Assembly: GCF_018613695.1 (NCBI RefSeq)
Contig: NZ_JAGGPR010000003.1
Coordinates: 124,001-188,000 of the forward strand
Length of the DNA stretch: 64,000 nucleotides
Source of the DNA: Arthrobacter sp. ISL-95
GTDB taxonomy: Bacteria > Actinomycetota > Actinomycetes > Actinomycetales > Micrococcaceae
Direction: 5' to 3'
The notes under the pieces are model-generated. The model was not told where the DNA came from. It saw only the letters and a program-made list of their open reading frames with translations, and made no database searches. A program made the translations under genes and the position numbers. Positions 1-9,710 of this stretch are shown piece after piece; position 1 is the first letter of the stretch, and every line of letters begins with the position of its first letter.

Positions 1-486
1 TGGCGTCAGGTGATCAAACACCAGGTTCGTCTGGGTATTGGCGATCGCAGGGTCCGAAGCCAGGTGTACGGCGATGAAATCCCTGAGTTCTTTGGGGGTT
101 GCGCAAGCAACGTGCATGAGGAAGTCCTGGTCACCAGCCAAGAGAAACACGCTCTGGACGTTGGGCAGTGCGCGCAGGCGCTGACCGATGGCAAGCATTT
201 TGTTGCGCGCTTGGGAGTTCACCCGCACAGAGATCAACGCATAAACCAGCAAACCAAGTGCCTCAAGATCCACTGAAGCGTGGAAGCCCCGGATAATCCC
301 CGCGTCTCGTAGTGCCCGAACCCGCCCCAGGCACGTGGACGGCGCAACTCCCGCTTTTGAGGCGAGTACGTTGTTGGGAATCCTGGCGTCCGCCATGAGC
401 TCTTTGAGGATCAGGCGGTCCGTATCGTCCAGCCGAACCCGGTTCGGAAGGGACCCCTGCGGACGGGACGTGGGTGAATCAGACAC
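1..486 (-). CDS. Lrp/AsnC family transcriptional regulator (partial, runs off left edge)
   Basis: The 162 visible codons start at a GTG preceded by a GGAGG about 8 nt upstream. After a short tail, residues about 19-70 form the winged-helix AsnC DNA-binding domain (RLDDTDRLILKELMADAR..., then NNVLASKAGVAPSTCLGRV as the recognition helix). An RAM/Lrp ligand-binding domain follows (FLLAGDQDFLMHVACA). The C terminus lies beyond position 1. Proteins of this family sense amino acids and usually control the divergent gene, so the permease starting at 588 is the likely target; that is inference. The 101-bp gap between the two starts must hold both promoters. Confidence 0.9.
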   Translation of the reverse strand, partial: MSDSPTSRPQGSLPNRVRLDDTDRLILKELMADARIPNNVLASKAGVAPSTCLGRVRALRDAGIIRGFHASVDLEALGLLVYALISVRVNSQARNKMLAIGQRLRALPNVQSVFLLAGDQDFLMHVACATPKELRDFIAVHLASDPAIANTQTNLVFDHLTP

Positions 487-587
487 TAACGCACCTCCAA
501 TATTTTTGTGATGCTTCGAAATCCTTGGCACCGCTCTGAGCTGGATTCTATCTTGAAGCGATTTGCAGAATCGACGAGGAGGTCGTT
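487..587. promoter_or_regulatory. Divergent promoter region between the Lrp/AsnC regulator and the permease
   Basis: This 101-bp gap separates two divergently read starts and is richer in A/T than the flanking genes (AATATTTTTGTG near 500). It must contain both promoters and probably an Lrp-type operator. I could not define a convincing palindrome by eye. The permease start has a GAGGAGG ribosome binding site about 8 nt before its GTG. Confidence 0.5.
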
Positions 588-2132
588 GTGGGCAGTTTCG
601 ATGAAATCCAAGAACGTGAGGGCGGGCTCAAAAGGCAGCTCACCTCGCGTCAAATGACCATGATCGCCCTGGGCGGAGCCATCGGCACCGGACTTTTCCT
701 GGGGAGCAAGTTTGCCATCGGCCTGGCCGGACCCAGCGTCATCATCAGCTACGCAATCGGCGGTCTGATCGCCCTGCTCCTCATGGGCAGCTGGTCCGAG
801 ATGACAGTGGCGCACCCAACGTCGGGCTCCTTTGGTGCCTTCGCGGAGCACTACATCAGCCCTCTGGCAGGCTTCCTGGTCAAGTACATGTACTGGTCCT
901 GCATTGTGTTGGCCGTGGGAACTGAAGTGACCGCGGTGGGCGAATACATGAAACTGTGGTTCCCGGACGTGCCATCACTGCTGTGGGTGATCTTCTTCTC
1001 CGCGGTGCTGATCGGCGTGAACACCATGAACGTGAAGGTGTTCGGAACCCTTGAATACTGGTTTTCCAGCATCAAAGTCTTCGCAATCATCGCCTTCATC
1101 GTGCTCGGCGCGTACATCGTGTTCGGTGCCCGCACTGAAGGCACTGGCTTCCAGAACTACACGGCCGAAGGCGGCTTCTTTCCCAATGGATTGTCCGGCA
1201 CCTGGTTCGCCGTGATCGTGTCCATCTTCAGCTACCTCAGCATCGAAATGATTGCCATCGCCGCGGGCGAGGCGAAGGATCCGGCAACTGCAGTCAAGAA
1301 GGCCTTCCGGACCACCATCGCCCGGCTGCTCTTGTTCTACATCGTCACCCTGGCACTGATCCTGGCAATCGCCCCCGTCAGCCAGATCCTTGCCGGCGGC
1401 AGCCCGTTCGTCACGGTGATGCAGAATCTAGGCATCCCCTTCGCGGACAGCCTGCTGACCTTCGTGGTGATCATCGCTGCACTCTCAGCCATGAACAGCC
1501 AGCTCTACATTTCCACCAGAATGATCTTCAGCCTCTCCCGCAGCGGCGATGCGCCGGCAGTATTTGGAAAACTGCGCTCCAACGGGGCCCCCGTGAACGC
1601 CCTGGTCCTGTCCACCGCTGGAATAGCCATCGCCACAGTGGTTTACGCAATGTTCCCTGCGACGGCGTTCACCTTCATGATGGCAATCTCCATGTTCGGG
1701 GCCATGTTCACCTGGTTCATGATCTTTGTGACCCACTGGTTCTTCCGCCGCAGCATGAAACGCACCGGCACCGAGCTCTCCTACAAAACCCGCTTCTACC
1801 CGGTAGGCACCATCCTGGGCGCTGTTCTCATGCTGGCCATCGCCGTCAGCACCCTCGGCACCGAAGCCTTCAACATGACGTTGATCTTCGGCCTGCCATC
1901 CTTGGCACTCGTCACAGTCCTCTACTACCTCGTGCAGCGTCGCAAACGTCAGCTGGGCCGCGGAGGGGGCTCAAACCCCGGTGAGGACTCAAACACAGTC
2001 CGGAAGACCGCCGTCGTGTTCTCCGAAAACAGCACGAACTCGACCAACTCAAGCGGGCTGTCCCCAGCACCGCGTGCTGAAGACGACGACGAAAACGACC
2101 TCACGGCGTCGAGCGCTACCTCCGCTACCTGA
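588..2132 (+). CDS. Amino acid permease, APC superfamily (AAT family)
   Basis: A 514-residue integral membrane protein with about 12 predicted helices. The helix 1 signature [12 protein letters not shown] (residues 29-40) is typical of the AAT family (CycA, GabP, AroP, AnsP), whose members import amino acids with protons. The GTG start has a strong GAGGAGG ribosome binding site. Divergence from an Lrp/AsnC regulator fits amino-acid-responsive control. After the last helix there is an unusually long hydrophilic tail of about 65 residues, rich in Ser, Asn, Thr and acidic residues. The DNA for its last 61 codons lies antisense to the 3' end of the macrodomain gene. The substrate cannot be read from the sequence. 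Confidence 0.9.
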   Translation: MGSFDEIQEREGGLKRQLTSRQMTMIALGGAIGTGLFLGSKFAIGLAGPSVIISYAIGGLIALLLMGSWSEMTVAHPTSGSFGAFAEHYISPLAGFLVKYMYWSCIVLAVGTEVTAVGEYMKLWFPDVPSLLWVIFFSAVLIGVNTMNVKVFGTLEYWFSSIKVFAIIAFIVLGAYIVFGARTEGTGFQNYTAEGGFFPNGLSGTWFAVIVSIFSYLSIEMIAIAAGEAKDPATAVKKAFRTTIARLLLFYIVTLALILAIAPVSQILAGGSPFVTVMQNLGIPFADSLLTFVVIIAALSAMNSQLYISTRMIFSLSRSGDAPAVFGKLRSNGAPVNALVLSTAGIAIATVVYAMFPATAFTFMMAISMFGAMFTWFMIFVTHWFFRRSMKRTGTELSYKTRFYPVGTILGAVLMLAIAVSTLGTEAFNMTLIFGLPSLALVTVLYYLVQRRKRQLGRGGGSNPGEDSNTVRKTAVVFSENSTNSTNSSGLSPAPRAEDDDENDLTASSATSAT

Positions 2133-2521
2133 CGGGCGTCCCAACCATAGATTCCGGCGCTGATCGCAGGGAAAGCCACTGAACGGGCACCAAGCCCAGC
2201 CGCTACCCTCAGGCTTTCGTTGAAGCACGAGGCGAGCAGATTCGGATCCGTCTGTCCCGCATGCCGGTTGGGCCCTACCGTATGGATCACCCAGCGCGAA
2301 GGGAGCCGAAAAGCTGGAGTCGCGACGGCTGAACCCACCGGCAGTCCGTCCTTCAGTTCCGTCCGCCTTAGCTCGCGGCACGCCTCAAGCAACTCCCCGC
2401 CCGCCGCCCTGTGGATAGCACCGTCCACTCCCCCTCCACCGAGCAAAGAGGAGTTGGCGGCGTTGACGATCGCGTCAACAGCGCGCGTGGTGAGGTCGCC
2501 GTGCAAGACATCTATTCGCAT
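1949..2521 (-). CDS. Macrodomain protein, O-acetyl-ADP-ribose deacetylase-like
   Basis: A 190-residue macrodomain. The ADP-ribose-binding signature is complete: GDLTT near the N terminus, [18 protein letters not shown] (about residues 18-35), then ISAGIYGWD in the phosphate loop. This matches the MacroD/YmdB class, which hydrolyses O-acetyl-ADP-ribose or removes mono-ADP-ribose from proteins. I chose the ATG at 2521 (MRIDVLHGD) because the frame is open further upstream but shows no family similarity there. It is divergent from the DedA gene, with 54 bp between starts. The 3' end overlaps the permease tail by 184 bp in antisense. Confidence 0.9.
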   Translation of the reverse strand: MRIDVLHGDLTTRAVDAIVNAANSSLLGGGGVDGAIHRAAGGELLEACRELRRTELKDGLPVGSAVATPAFRLPSRWVIHTVGPNRHAGQTDPNLLASCFNESLRVAAGLGARSVAFPAISAGIYGWDARQVAEVALDAVRSFSSSSSARGAGDSPLELVEFVLFSENTTAVFRTVFESSPGFEPPPRPS

Positions 2522-2575
2522 GGCGCCAGTCTCACTCCGAAGCGGGGGACACGGCAAGTGCGGTACCTTGTGCCC

Positions 2576-3220
2576 ATGGACATCACCGCCCCGGAAACAT
2601 GGGGATCCGCGATTTACCTGTGGATCGTCCCCATTGTGCTGGGCGACGCCATCTTCCCGCCCATCCCCTCGGAAATGGTGGTCATCACCGGCGGGGCGCT
2701 CGCAGCCGATGGCCACGCCAACTTCTGGCTGGTCCTTTTCCTGGCAGCTTTCGCTTCATGGCTGGGCGACATGGCGGTGTTCATGCTGTTCAAACGGCGT
2801 ATAAGCCACGTTCTGGACCGGTGGGCCTGGGGCCGGCGCGTCCACCGCGGGATCCACGAGGCAATCGCCAAAGCCGGCCGCTCCTCAACGTACGGCGCCA
2901 TCATCGGTGCGCGCTTCATCCCAGGCGGCAGGCTCGCCACCTCGTCCGCGGCAGGGATAGCCAACGTCTCGGTGCGGGGGTTCAGCCTGTGCGCCGGCCT
3001 GGGTGCGGTGCTGTGGGCCGTGTGGCAGGTGGGCCTGGGTTACTTCACCGGCTCCACCACCAAGCTTCCGTTTTGGGCCAGCTCACTCATTGGTGTGGCA
3101 CTGGGCTTGGTGATCGGCGTGGTGGTGGGATTGATCGTTACCCGGCGCCGCGGCAGCCGATCCCCCGTTGAAGAACCTTTCGATGCCGACAAGCCTGGCG
3201 ACGTGCCACAGCCCGAGTAA
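2576..3220 (+). CDS. DedA family (VTT/SNARE-associated domain) membrane protein
   Basis: A 214-residue membrane protein beginning MDITAPETW. It carries DedA features: a helix with [13 protein letters not shown], a basic loop after MLFKRR, and [17 protein letters not shown] (about residues 107-123), the conserved arginine/proline re-entrant segment. DedA proteins act in polyprenyl-phosphate or phospholipid flipping and in membrane homeostasis. The tail is hydrophilic ([13 protein letters not shown]...). The ATG at 2576 is chosen because the open frame further upstream overlaps the divergent macrodomain gene and has no hydrophobic character. Confidence 0.9.
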   Translation: MDITAPETWGSAIYLWIVPIVLGDAIFPPIPSEMVVITGGALAADGHANFWLVLFLAAFASWLGDMAVFMLFKRRISHVLDRWAWGRRVHRGIHEAIAKAGRSSTYGAIIGARFIPGGRLATSSAAGIANVSVRGFSLCAGLGAVLWAVWQVGLGYFTGSTTKLPFWASSLIGVALGLVIGVVVGLIVTRRRGSRSPVEEPFDADKPGDVPQPE

Positions 3221-3242
3221 CTTCTGGGTTCCAGCCCGGATC

Positions 3243-3547
3243 TTAGACGGGCGACCAGCGTCCACGGCTGCGACGCAGCACGTAAAGGCTGCCGGTCAAA
3301 GCAACGTGCTCGACGGCGTCGCGCATCATGGCTGCCGACATCCGGGCTTCGTCGTTCTCGCCCGAGTATCGCGGTCGTCCACTGTGAAACGAAGGCTGAG
3401 CTGGGGTACTCCGCCCACGATGTCCAGCTGGTTCGATTCGACGTGGTGACGGGTTTCCAGCGCTTCCACCGCTGCGGCCATCACCGATTCAGGTGCGTTG
3501 CCCGGTTTGAGGCCGGTGATCTTCAACTTGGTCTGGAACGACGGCAT
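3243..3547 (-). pseudogene. Small conserved hypothetical protein, interrupted by a frameshift
   Basis: The frame from the ATG at 3547 reads MPSFQTKLKITGLKPGNAPE through QLSLRFTVDD and then stops soon after in a non-protein-like tail. In the next frame, from about 3365 leftwards, the sequence resumes as GENDEARMSAAMMRDAVE and then VLRRSRGRWSPV before a TAA at 3245-3243. Joined, the two parts give a compact protein of about 100 residues of alternating beta/alpha character; I know no function for it. The 305-nt span is two bases over a multiple of three, which fits one indel. It lies downstream of ppc on the same strand. The break may be real decay or a base-calling error. Confidence 0.65.
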
Positions 3548-3560
3548 CCCACTACCCTAA

Positions 3561-3650
3561 CGCCCTCTCACATCCCACGCCCCTGAACGGATCCCTCTCT
3601 CAGCGGATGAGAGAGGGATCCTGAAAACCCCGAGGGATGTGATAGAGCGT
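3561..3650. repeat. 32-bp-period intergenic repeat, locus A, with internal hairpin
   Basis: Two CCCTCTCTCA-type cores are spaced exactly 32 bp apart (TCTCA at 3566 and 3598). An inverted copy, GGGATGTGATAGAGCG, lies at 3634-3649. Inside, 3589-3602 (GGATCCCTCTCTCA) and 3608-3621 form a perfect 14-bp stem around a 5-nt loop. The block lies between the ppc stop and the small gene read on the same strand, so the hairpin could end or attenuate ppc transcription, although no T tract follows. It belongs to the family seen at 21.1, 23.3, 23.8 and 31.6 kb. Confidence 0.75.
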
Positions 3651-3653
3651 TTG

Positions 3654-6452
3654 CTAGCCGGTGTTGCGAAGGCCGGCGGCTACGCCGTTGACGGTGATGA
3701 GCATGGCCCGCTGGAGCCGCTCATCGATCTCGCCTCCGGAAAGCTGCTCTTCGCGTACGCGCCGAAGGAGCTCCACCTGCAGGTAGCTGATCGGGTCCAG
3801 GTACTGGTCACGGATTTCGAGTGAACGCTTCAGCGTGGGCTGGGCATCGAGGAGTTCGATCTCGCCGGTGAGCCGCTCAATTTCGGCCACAGTCAGCTCG
3901 TACTCGTCGCGAATCATGTGGAACAACCGGTGCAATTCCTCCGGGACCAGCGACGAAACGTAGTGGCCCGCAATCTCCATGTCAGTCTTTGCCAGCGTCA
4001 TTTCCACGTTGGAGATGACCGAGCGGAAGAAGTGCCAGCGGTCCATCATCTCCAGCAATTGATCCTTGTCTCCGGCCTCGCGCGCGGCCTTTAGGCCCGA
4101 GCCAACCCCGAACCAGCCCGGAACGATCTGGCGGGACTGTGTCCAGCCGAAGACCCACGGGATGGCCCGCAAGCCGCCCAGTCCAGCACCGGAATCGGGA
4201 CGCTTGGAGGGACGCGAGCCGATGTTCAAGGAACCCAGCTGCTCCACCGGTGTGGACGCGAGGAAGTAGGCCGGGAGCTGGGGATCGTCAATCAGTGTGC
4301 GGTAGCGGGCAAACGCTGCGTCCGAGATGATTTCCATGACGTTGGCGTAGCGCTCCCGCTCGTCCTCCGAGGTTCGCGGAGTGCGGTGCAGCGCCGAGCC
4401 CTGCATCACCGCGGCCAAGGAAAGCTCCAGGTTCTCGCGGGCGAGTTCAGGCAGGGAGTACTTGTCCGAGATGACCTCGCCCTGCTCAGTGAACTTGATT
4501 TCACCTTCAAGCACGCCGTTCGGCTGGGCCATGATGGCATCGTAGGTGGGTCCGCCACCGCGGCCCACGGATCCTCCGCGGCCATGGAATAGACGAACCC
4601 GGACGCCATGCTTGGCAGCCACGTCGCGCAGCTTGCGCTGGGTTTTGTGGATCTCCCACTGGCTGGTCATCACGCCGGATTCCTTATTGGAATCGGAGTA
4701 ACCCAGCATGACTTCCTGGACGTCTCCGCGGAGACGGACAAGATCCCGGTAGGACGGATCGGACAGCAACTGATCCACAATCTCAGCCGAAGCCCGAAGT
4801 TCTTCCACCGTTTCCAACAACGGAGCGAACCCGATCTTGGCATGAGGCTTGCCGCTGAAGAGATCTATCAAGCCGGCCTCGCGGGCAAGAACTGCTGCAG
4901 CGAGAACATCGTCGGCGCCGCGGGTCATGGAAATGATGTACGTTTCCACGACGTCCGGTCCGTAGGTGTGCAGGGCTTGGCGAATACTCCGGAAGACGTC
5001 GTACGTTCCGTCTGCCGTACCCTCAAGTTTGATCGGATGGCCGGAAAGAGGGCGGCGGGAAGCCAACTCTGCACCTAGGAATGTAAAGCGTTCCTCACGC
5101 GTCAACTCGCCGTAGGGCTTTTCAGTGCCGAGCCTGTCCACGAGCTGCCCCACAGCATCATGGTGGTAATCAGCGTGTTCACGGATGTCCAAGGTTGCCA
5201 GATGCAAGCCGAAGGCAGCGATTGCGCGGCGCACACGGGCCAGGGCACCGTCTGCTACCAGCCCCGCGGAGTGGTTTCGCAGCGAGTCCTCAAGCAATCC
5301 GAACTCCGCGAGCAACTCGGGAGTGGTTGCGTAGTCCCGGCCCGGCTCGTGATACGTGGCCGCTGAGATACGCCGGCCGGTGTTGATGAGCTTGGCCTTG
5401 ATGCAGGTCAGTTTGAGCCTGTACGGCTCCTGCGCATTCAGTTCAAGGATGCGCTTGTCCAGTCCCGGGAGGTTCTTGAGGTCTGTGGCGATCGAGTCCA
5501 GCAACTCCTGGTCAGCCCCAAAGAGAGCTGTCGAGTTGGAGAGCACCGAGATAAGTTCGTCAATCAAAGCAATGCTGATACGGACAGCATTCTGGTTCTG
5601 CAACTGCAGGATCTCCCGGGTGACGGCGGCGGTCACGTTCGGGTTGCCGTCGCGGTCGCCACCTATCCACGAACCAAACTTCAGGGGCGCGGCAGCGGCC
5701 GGCAGCGTGACACCGTGCTCAGCCAAGAGCTCCGAAAGGTCCGTCAGCATCTCCGGCATGGCGTCGGTAAGAATACTGTTCAGGTAATAAATGGCATTCC
5801 GGGCCTCGTCCACCGGGGTGGGGCGCACCTGGCGGAGCTCGTCGGTCTGCCACATCTGATCGATGATCTCGGCGAGTTGGCGGTCCTGACGGCGCCGGGC
5901 TGAGGTCCCCTCCGCAGTGGGCTCGGCGAGGACGTCCGATAGTTTGCGGACCTTGTCCAGGACAGAGCGACGTGAGGCCTCAGTGGGATGTGCCGTGAAA
6001 ATGGGGCGGACGTCGAGTTCGTTGATCACGTCCTGCAGTACCTGGGGGCCAGCCTGGCCGGCGATCTCTGAGACCGCTTTTGCCAGCCATCCGTCCTTTT
6101 CCTGCCGGGTGCGCAGTCCCCGGACACGGTGGACCTGCTCTGCCGCGTTGCTGAGGTGGAAATAGAACGCAAAGGCGCGGACCAGGTCAGTTGCCTGGTC
6201 CAGCGGCAGAGAGGCGAGCAGCTCACGGACCTGGGCAACGACGTCGTGCGCGCTCCAAGGGCCGGTGGCGTCCGCACCGCCCCGGGCGGCTTCCTTGGAC
6301 TCCTTGGTCAGCAAGCGCACCTGCTCCACGAGTTGGAGGAGCTCCGGGCCGTGTTGTCTTACCAGGGATTCGCCAAGGAGGGTGGAAACCCGCCGTACGT
6401 CGGCCCGCAGTTCGGCAGCGAGATCGGTGTCTTGATGGGCAGTGTGAACCAT
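3654..6452 (-). CDS. ppc: Phosphoenolpyruvate carboxylase
   Basis: A 932-residue cytosolic enzyme that carboxylates PEP to oxaloacetate, the main anaplerotic reaction in many actinobacteria. Family motifs are intact: [12 protein letters not shown] with catalytic His155, [16 protein letters not shown], the catalytic glycine-rich loop [24 protein letters not shown], and the canonical C-terminal NTG that completes the active site. Length matches bacterial homologues. The start is the ATG at 6452 ([10 protein letters not shown]). It stands alone on the minus strand, with its promoter in 6453-6567. In this window it complements aceA/aceB and ppsA at the PEP-pyruvate-oxaloacetate node. Confidence 0.98.
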   Translation of the reverse strand: MVHTAHQDTDLAAELRADVRRVSTLLGESLVRQHGPELLQLVEQVRLLTKESKEAARGGADATGPWSAHDVVAQVRELLASLPLDQATDLVRAFAFYFHLSNAAEQVHRVRGLRTRQEKDGWLAKAVSEIAGQAGPQVLQDVINELDVRPIFTAHPTEASRRSVLDKVRKLSDVLAEPTAEGTSARRRQDRQLAEIIDQMWQTDELRQVRPTPVDEARNAIYYLNSILTDAMPEMLTDLSELLAEHGVTLPAAAAPLKFGSWIGGDRDGNPNVTAAVTREILQLQNQNAVRISIALIDELISVLSNSTALFGADQELLDSIATDLKNLPGLDKRILELNAQEPYRLKLTCIKAKLINTGRRISAATYHEPGRDYATTPELLAEFGLLEDSLRNHSAGLVADGALARVRRAIAAFGLHLATLDIREHADYHHDAVGQLVDRLGTEKPYGELTREERFTFLGAELASRRPLSGHPIKLEGTADGTYDVFRSIRQALHTYGPDVVETYIISMTRGADDVLAAAVLAREAGLIDLFSGKPHAKIGFAPLLETVEELRASAEIVDQLLSDPSYRDLVRLRGDVQEVMLGYSDSNKESGVMTSQWEIHKTQRKLRDVAAKHGVRVRLFHGRGGSVGRGGGPTYDAIMAQPNGVLEGEIKFTEQGEVISDKYSLPELARENLELSLAAVMQGSALHRTPRTSEDERERYANVMEIISDAAFARYRTLIDDPQLPAYFLASTPVEQLGSLNIGSRPSKRPDSGAGLGGLRAIPWVFGWTQSRQIVPGWFGVGSGLKAAREAGDKDQLLEMMDRWHFFRSVISNVEMTLAKTDMEIAGHYVSSLVPEELHRLFHMIRDEYELTVAEIERLTGEIELLDAQPTLKRSLEIRDQYLDPISYLQVELLRRVREEQLSGGEIDERLQRAMLITVNGVAAGLRNTG

Positions 6453-6567
6453 AGATACTTACCTTCGGGATCTGGTTGGGCCCGTACACTGCGCTGGATA
6501 CTGTGAGCCGCATTACTTGTTTCCTACGGGATCTTACCCGCACAGAACTCAACAAAAAGAATGCGTC

Positions 6568-6876
6568 TCAGAGTTTGGCGTCGCCTGCTGCTGTCTTTCG
6601 AACAGGCGGTGCCAGGACTACCTTTCCGCCGAACACGTCCCGGCCTGCTGTACCCGGGCCTGCGGACAGGGACTCGTGCCGGCGCTGCCTCATTTCCTCA
6701 ATGGCTGCTGCCGCTTCCAACCTGGTTGGTGCACCCGTGGCAGGTTCGATCATGGACAGGACACTCCCCAACGTGCCGGTTGCTCCTTTGGAAGGAACGC
6801 CCTTCTGCATCAGCCGTGTTCCCGCCCAGATTGAACCCATAATGAGTGCCAGACTGATCACTGCCTCCATCCCCAT
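6568..6876 (-). CDS. Small protein with one N-terminal membrane segment, unknown function
   Basis: A 102-residue protein. A hydrophobic segment comes right after the start (EAVISLALIMGSIWAGTRLM), followed by a soluble tail with SVLSMIEPATGAPTRLEAAA and IEEMRQRRHE. The Pro/Gly/Ala content and a membrane anchor followed by a helical cytoplasmic tail look genuine, but I recognise no family. Two ATG codons (6876 and 6870) are possible and neither has a good ribosome binding site, so the exact start is uncertain. It follows the frameshifted ATP-grasp gene on the same strand, about 90 bp away. Confidence 0.55.
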   Translation of the reverse strand: MGMEAVISLALIMGSIWAGTRLMQKGVPSKGATGTLGSVLSMIEPATGAPTRLEAAAAIEEMRQRRHESLSAGPGTAGRDVFGGKVVLAPPVRKTAAGDAKL

Positions 6877-6967
6877 GCGGTCAGGGTACGCCCAATGCGG
6901 CCGGGAGCACAGAGTTCCAAAGAGGGCAAAGCGGTCCTGGCAAGTCCCGGGACACAGCGACCACGCG

Positions 6968-7776
6968 TCACGCAGACGTGCCCAACGGTTGGCTCTGCAC
7001 GTATCGGTCCAGAACGGTGTCCAAGAGCCGGGGAGCATGGGCACTGAACATTCCAAAGCGCGCTTCTACCTCGAGCACTGCCGGTTTGCTATGGAGGAAC
7101 CACCCCGCTGTGTGGCCTTGCTGACCGTCTTCTCCAGGACTACCAGGACGTCATCCGGCCCAGCGAGTTGTCCGCAGCGAAAGCCTGGCGAAACGTATTC
7201 AGCACCAGGTGCAAACCGTTGGACCATCCAGGTATCGTCCAAGGTGGCCCAAATTCGGGAAGCCCGGACACCGGCGTCGGATGTTCGCTCCAGCAACCGG
7301 ATGCCGCGTCCGTCGCGCGAAATGCGGGGCTTGACCACCAGCGGACCGCCCAACGTGTCCATGGCATCATGCACAGACCCGAGAGCGCTCGGCAGGCCAA
7401 ACCTGGGAACCCTCACCCCCGCCCTCGCCAGGCAGGTCATGGTGAAGTATTTGTCGTGAGCCGTCCTTACCGGCGCAGGATCGGCTATGACCACACGAAC
7501 TCCCGGGGCGAAGTCGTGGCGGGCCTCCGCGACGACCACGAGTTCGGCACTCATGGTGGGGATGAGAACATCGATCCCATAAGTCGCCACAAGGCCTCGT
7601 AGCTCCCAAAGGTAACCGGGGACGTCCGAGGGTGAAACGACTGAGGCAGCGTCTCCAAACCCACCACGAATGGGCAGCACGTCGACTCCCAACACCCAAT
7701 GCCCCTTTGCCTTGAGCTGACGGACCAAGGACGAACCGACTGGGTTGGCTATGCCTGTCAACAGGAAACGTGACAT
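6968..7776 (-). pseudogene. ATP-grasp (carbamoyl-phosphate-synthase-like) protein, frameshifted near its C terminus
   Basis: From the ATG at 7776 the frame gives MSRFLLTGIANPVGSSL, a Rossmann-like preATP-grasp domain, then KPRISRDGRGIRLLE (ATP-grasp loop) and VVLEKTV. It then runs into about 17 unrelated residues and a stop at 7066. In the frame two bases over, protein-like sequence resumes as QQGHTAGWFLHSKPAV and EVEARFGMFSAHAPRLLDT, ending at the TGA at 6970-6968. A single indel near 7118 restores a protein of about 270 residues. Such proteins ligate a carboxylate to an amine using ATP; the substrate is unknown. An ATG upstream of 7776 in the same frame gives no family similarity. Confidence 0.6.
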
Positions 7777-7948
7777 CAGAGTGTCCCCACGGCAGTCAAG
7801 GGGATCGAAGGATCCACCACCCGGATGTCCGTGTTCGCTTTCATTTCCCACCTTTATGAATAATGCGTGCAGCCCGCCTCCGGGTCTTGCCGGTGAATGA
7901 GTGCACCGGGCTGGAATTTCATGACGCAATCCCCACGGCTATGTTCGA

Positions 7949-9559
7949 TCAGTACAGGGCGGAGAATCTTTTCGAGGCCAAGCCTGGTCCGCTCAGGGTG
8001 TAGGTGAAGACCCTTTCATCCTTGTTGACATAGTCCCTACCGCTCTTGGAGCTTGCCCCAAGCTGAAAGCGGAGGTCGCTGCGCTGGACAGAGTCGGTGG
8101 AGCAGCTGACCACGGTCCGGCTCTCGAACGAGCAGGTCCATCCCTCCGGAGCCCGGACTGAATCTTCTAGAATCCACGAGTTCTTTCCCACTGAGAACAC
8201 CGCTTTGCCAGTACTCAGAGGGTTGGATCCAGAGACCCGGAAATCGATGTCCATCACGCTGCCGTTTAGGTCTCTGTCTCCGGCCTCGCGCGCTGAGCCA
8301 TCAACAACAGCTATAGGAGGTGCCGACGGCATGACCAAAGGCACCGCAGATGGTGTGGTGACAGGTAGAGGAGCGGCGGACGGCGCAGCCGGGGATTCGA
8401 AGGAAGAGACCGGCGCAGGATTCTCCACTGTGGGTTTCTCTACCGCGGGCGGCGCTTCAACTGGTTGCACGTCCATGGATGGTGGCGTCACCAGCGGCGC
8501 GACTAGCGTGGAGGGGACAGGAGCCGGTGCGCTCGTTGCTGAAGGTGCGGGAATCACCGGAGTCTTTTCCCTTGGAGCCAGACCGGTCTCCATAGCCCGC
8601 GGATTCATGTATGCATCCGGAGTTAAGTGGTCAACGATGCCTACAGCGCCCAGCACTAGTCCTACGGCAGCTGTTGCAATGACGGCCATCACCGCCGGTT
8701 GAGCAAAAGCAAGGACGCCCACAGCCACCTTGGCGGGCACCATGCCACCGACGATTCCAAGTCCAGCCCCTTTCCCCGCCCACAGTGCGGCCGGAATTCC
8801 TGTCACCAACGGCAAAAGGACTGCCCTCATGCTCCCCTGCACGTCCGTCAATTCCGCAAGTGCCGCGGTGCAGGCAGCACAGCCGTCAAGATGCCCACGG
8901 ATGTTGCGCTCAGTGGTACTGGATACTCCACCGCGGATGTAGTTGCCGAGCTTCGAAGCGTACTCATAGCATCTAGTGTCAGTCTGCTCCGAGAGGTGGA
9001 ACTGCAGGTACTGCCTCCTGAGGCCTTCACGGGCGCGAAGGGCGAGCGCTGAAACGGCGTTGGCGGAGAGACCCAAAATCGGTGCCACGGCTGCGGGTTT
9101 CATGCGTTCGACATCCAAGTACCAGAGCACAGCTTGCCACCGTTCGGGCAGGGCCCGGAATGCTTTGGCTACTGTGTTCGACTCGAAAGCACCGATTGCT
9201 GCGTCCGAGTCCGCCAAAGTCTGATTCAGGACGGAATCGTCGCCGCTGGGCAGGACCCTGCCCGCTTTTCGGTTCCGCTGGTGCGACAGCCGGGCGACGG
9301 TGGACAACAGGTACGCCCTGAAGAAAGCATCCGGCCCTTTTCCCGAGACGAGGCTTTGCAGGACGGACTGGAAAGCCTCAGCCACCACGTCCTCGGCGTC
9401 ACTTTGGTTGTCCACGTTGCGCCTGGCAACGCTGGATGCAACGGAGAAGTGGCGTTCGTAGAGTCCGTCAAAGGCAGACATGTCTCCGTTGCGAACCAAT
9501 TCAATAAGTTGACGGTCGTCTACGCCGGAATTGTTGCTCGCATGTGACGTGTGTGCCAT
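7949..9559 (-). CDS. ECF sigma factor fused to zinc-finger anti-sigma-like, membrane and extracytoplasmic regions
   Basis: A 536-residue multidomain protein. Residues about 15-95 are sigma region 2 (LYERHFSVASSVARR, SDAEDVVAEAFQSVL). Residues 130-185 are region 4 (RALPERWQAVLWYLDVERM, SANAVSALALRAREGL). Residues 223-230 are HLDGCAAC, the HxxxCxxC zinc motif of anti-sigma domains, with a further Cys at 197. Residues about 276-310 form one or two membrane helices. Residues 320-430 are a Pro/Ala/Ser/Thr-rich linker. The last 100 residues look like a beta-rich extracytoplasmic domain with two cysteines (WTCSFESRTVVSCS). This resembles actinobacterial ECF groups that carry a fused membrane-bound anti-sigma region. 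The trigger and regulon are unknown. Confidence 0.85.
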   Translation of the reverse strand: MAHTSHASNNSGVDDRQLIELVRNGDMSAFDGLYERHFSVASSVARRNVDNQSDAEDVVAEAFQSVLQSLVSGKGPDAFFRAYLLSTVARLSHQRNRKAGRVLPSGDDSVLNQTLADSDAAIGAFESNTVAKAFRALPERWQAVLWYLDVERMKPAAVAPILGLSANAVSALALRAREGLRRQYLQFHLSEQTDTRCYEYASKLGNYIRGGVSSTTERNIRGHLDGCAACTAALAELTDVQGSMRAVLLPLVTGIPAALWAGKGAGLGIVGGMVPAKVAVGVLAFAQPAVMAVIATAAVGLVLGAVGIVDHLTPDAYMNPRAMETGLAPREKTPVIPAPSATSAPAPVPSTLVAPLVTPPSMDVQPVEAPPAVEKPTVENPAPVSSFESPAAPSAAPLPVTTPSAVPLVMPSAPPIAVVDGSAREAGDRDLNGSVMDIDFRVSGSNPLSTGKAVFSVGKNSWILEDSVRAPEGWTCSFESRTVVSCSTDSVQRSDLRFQLGASSKSGRDYVNKDERVFTYTLSGPGLASKRFSALY

Positions 9560-9710
9560 CTATGGCACCCCCAAATCGTAGAGAACCCTGCCCATATATA
9601 TGGAGTGGGGGTACGGCCCGAGTCGTGACGCCAGTTTGTCAAGAGTCTTTAGCAACCTTTCTCCGCAAACGCCTCCGTCACGAAACGGCTCTTCTGTGCA
9701 CTTTTGAAAT

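Noticed and set aside
6476..7459. Plus-strand open frame (327 codons) opposite the small membrane protein and ATP-grasp gene
   Set aside because: The minus-strand frames carry the family signatures; this one does not.
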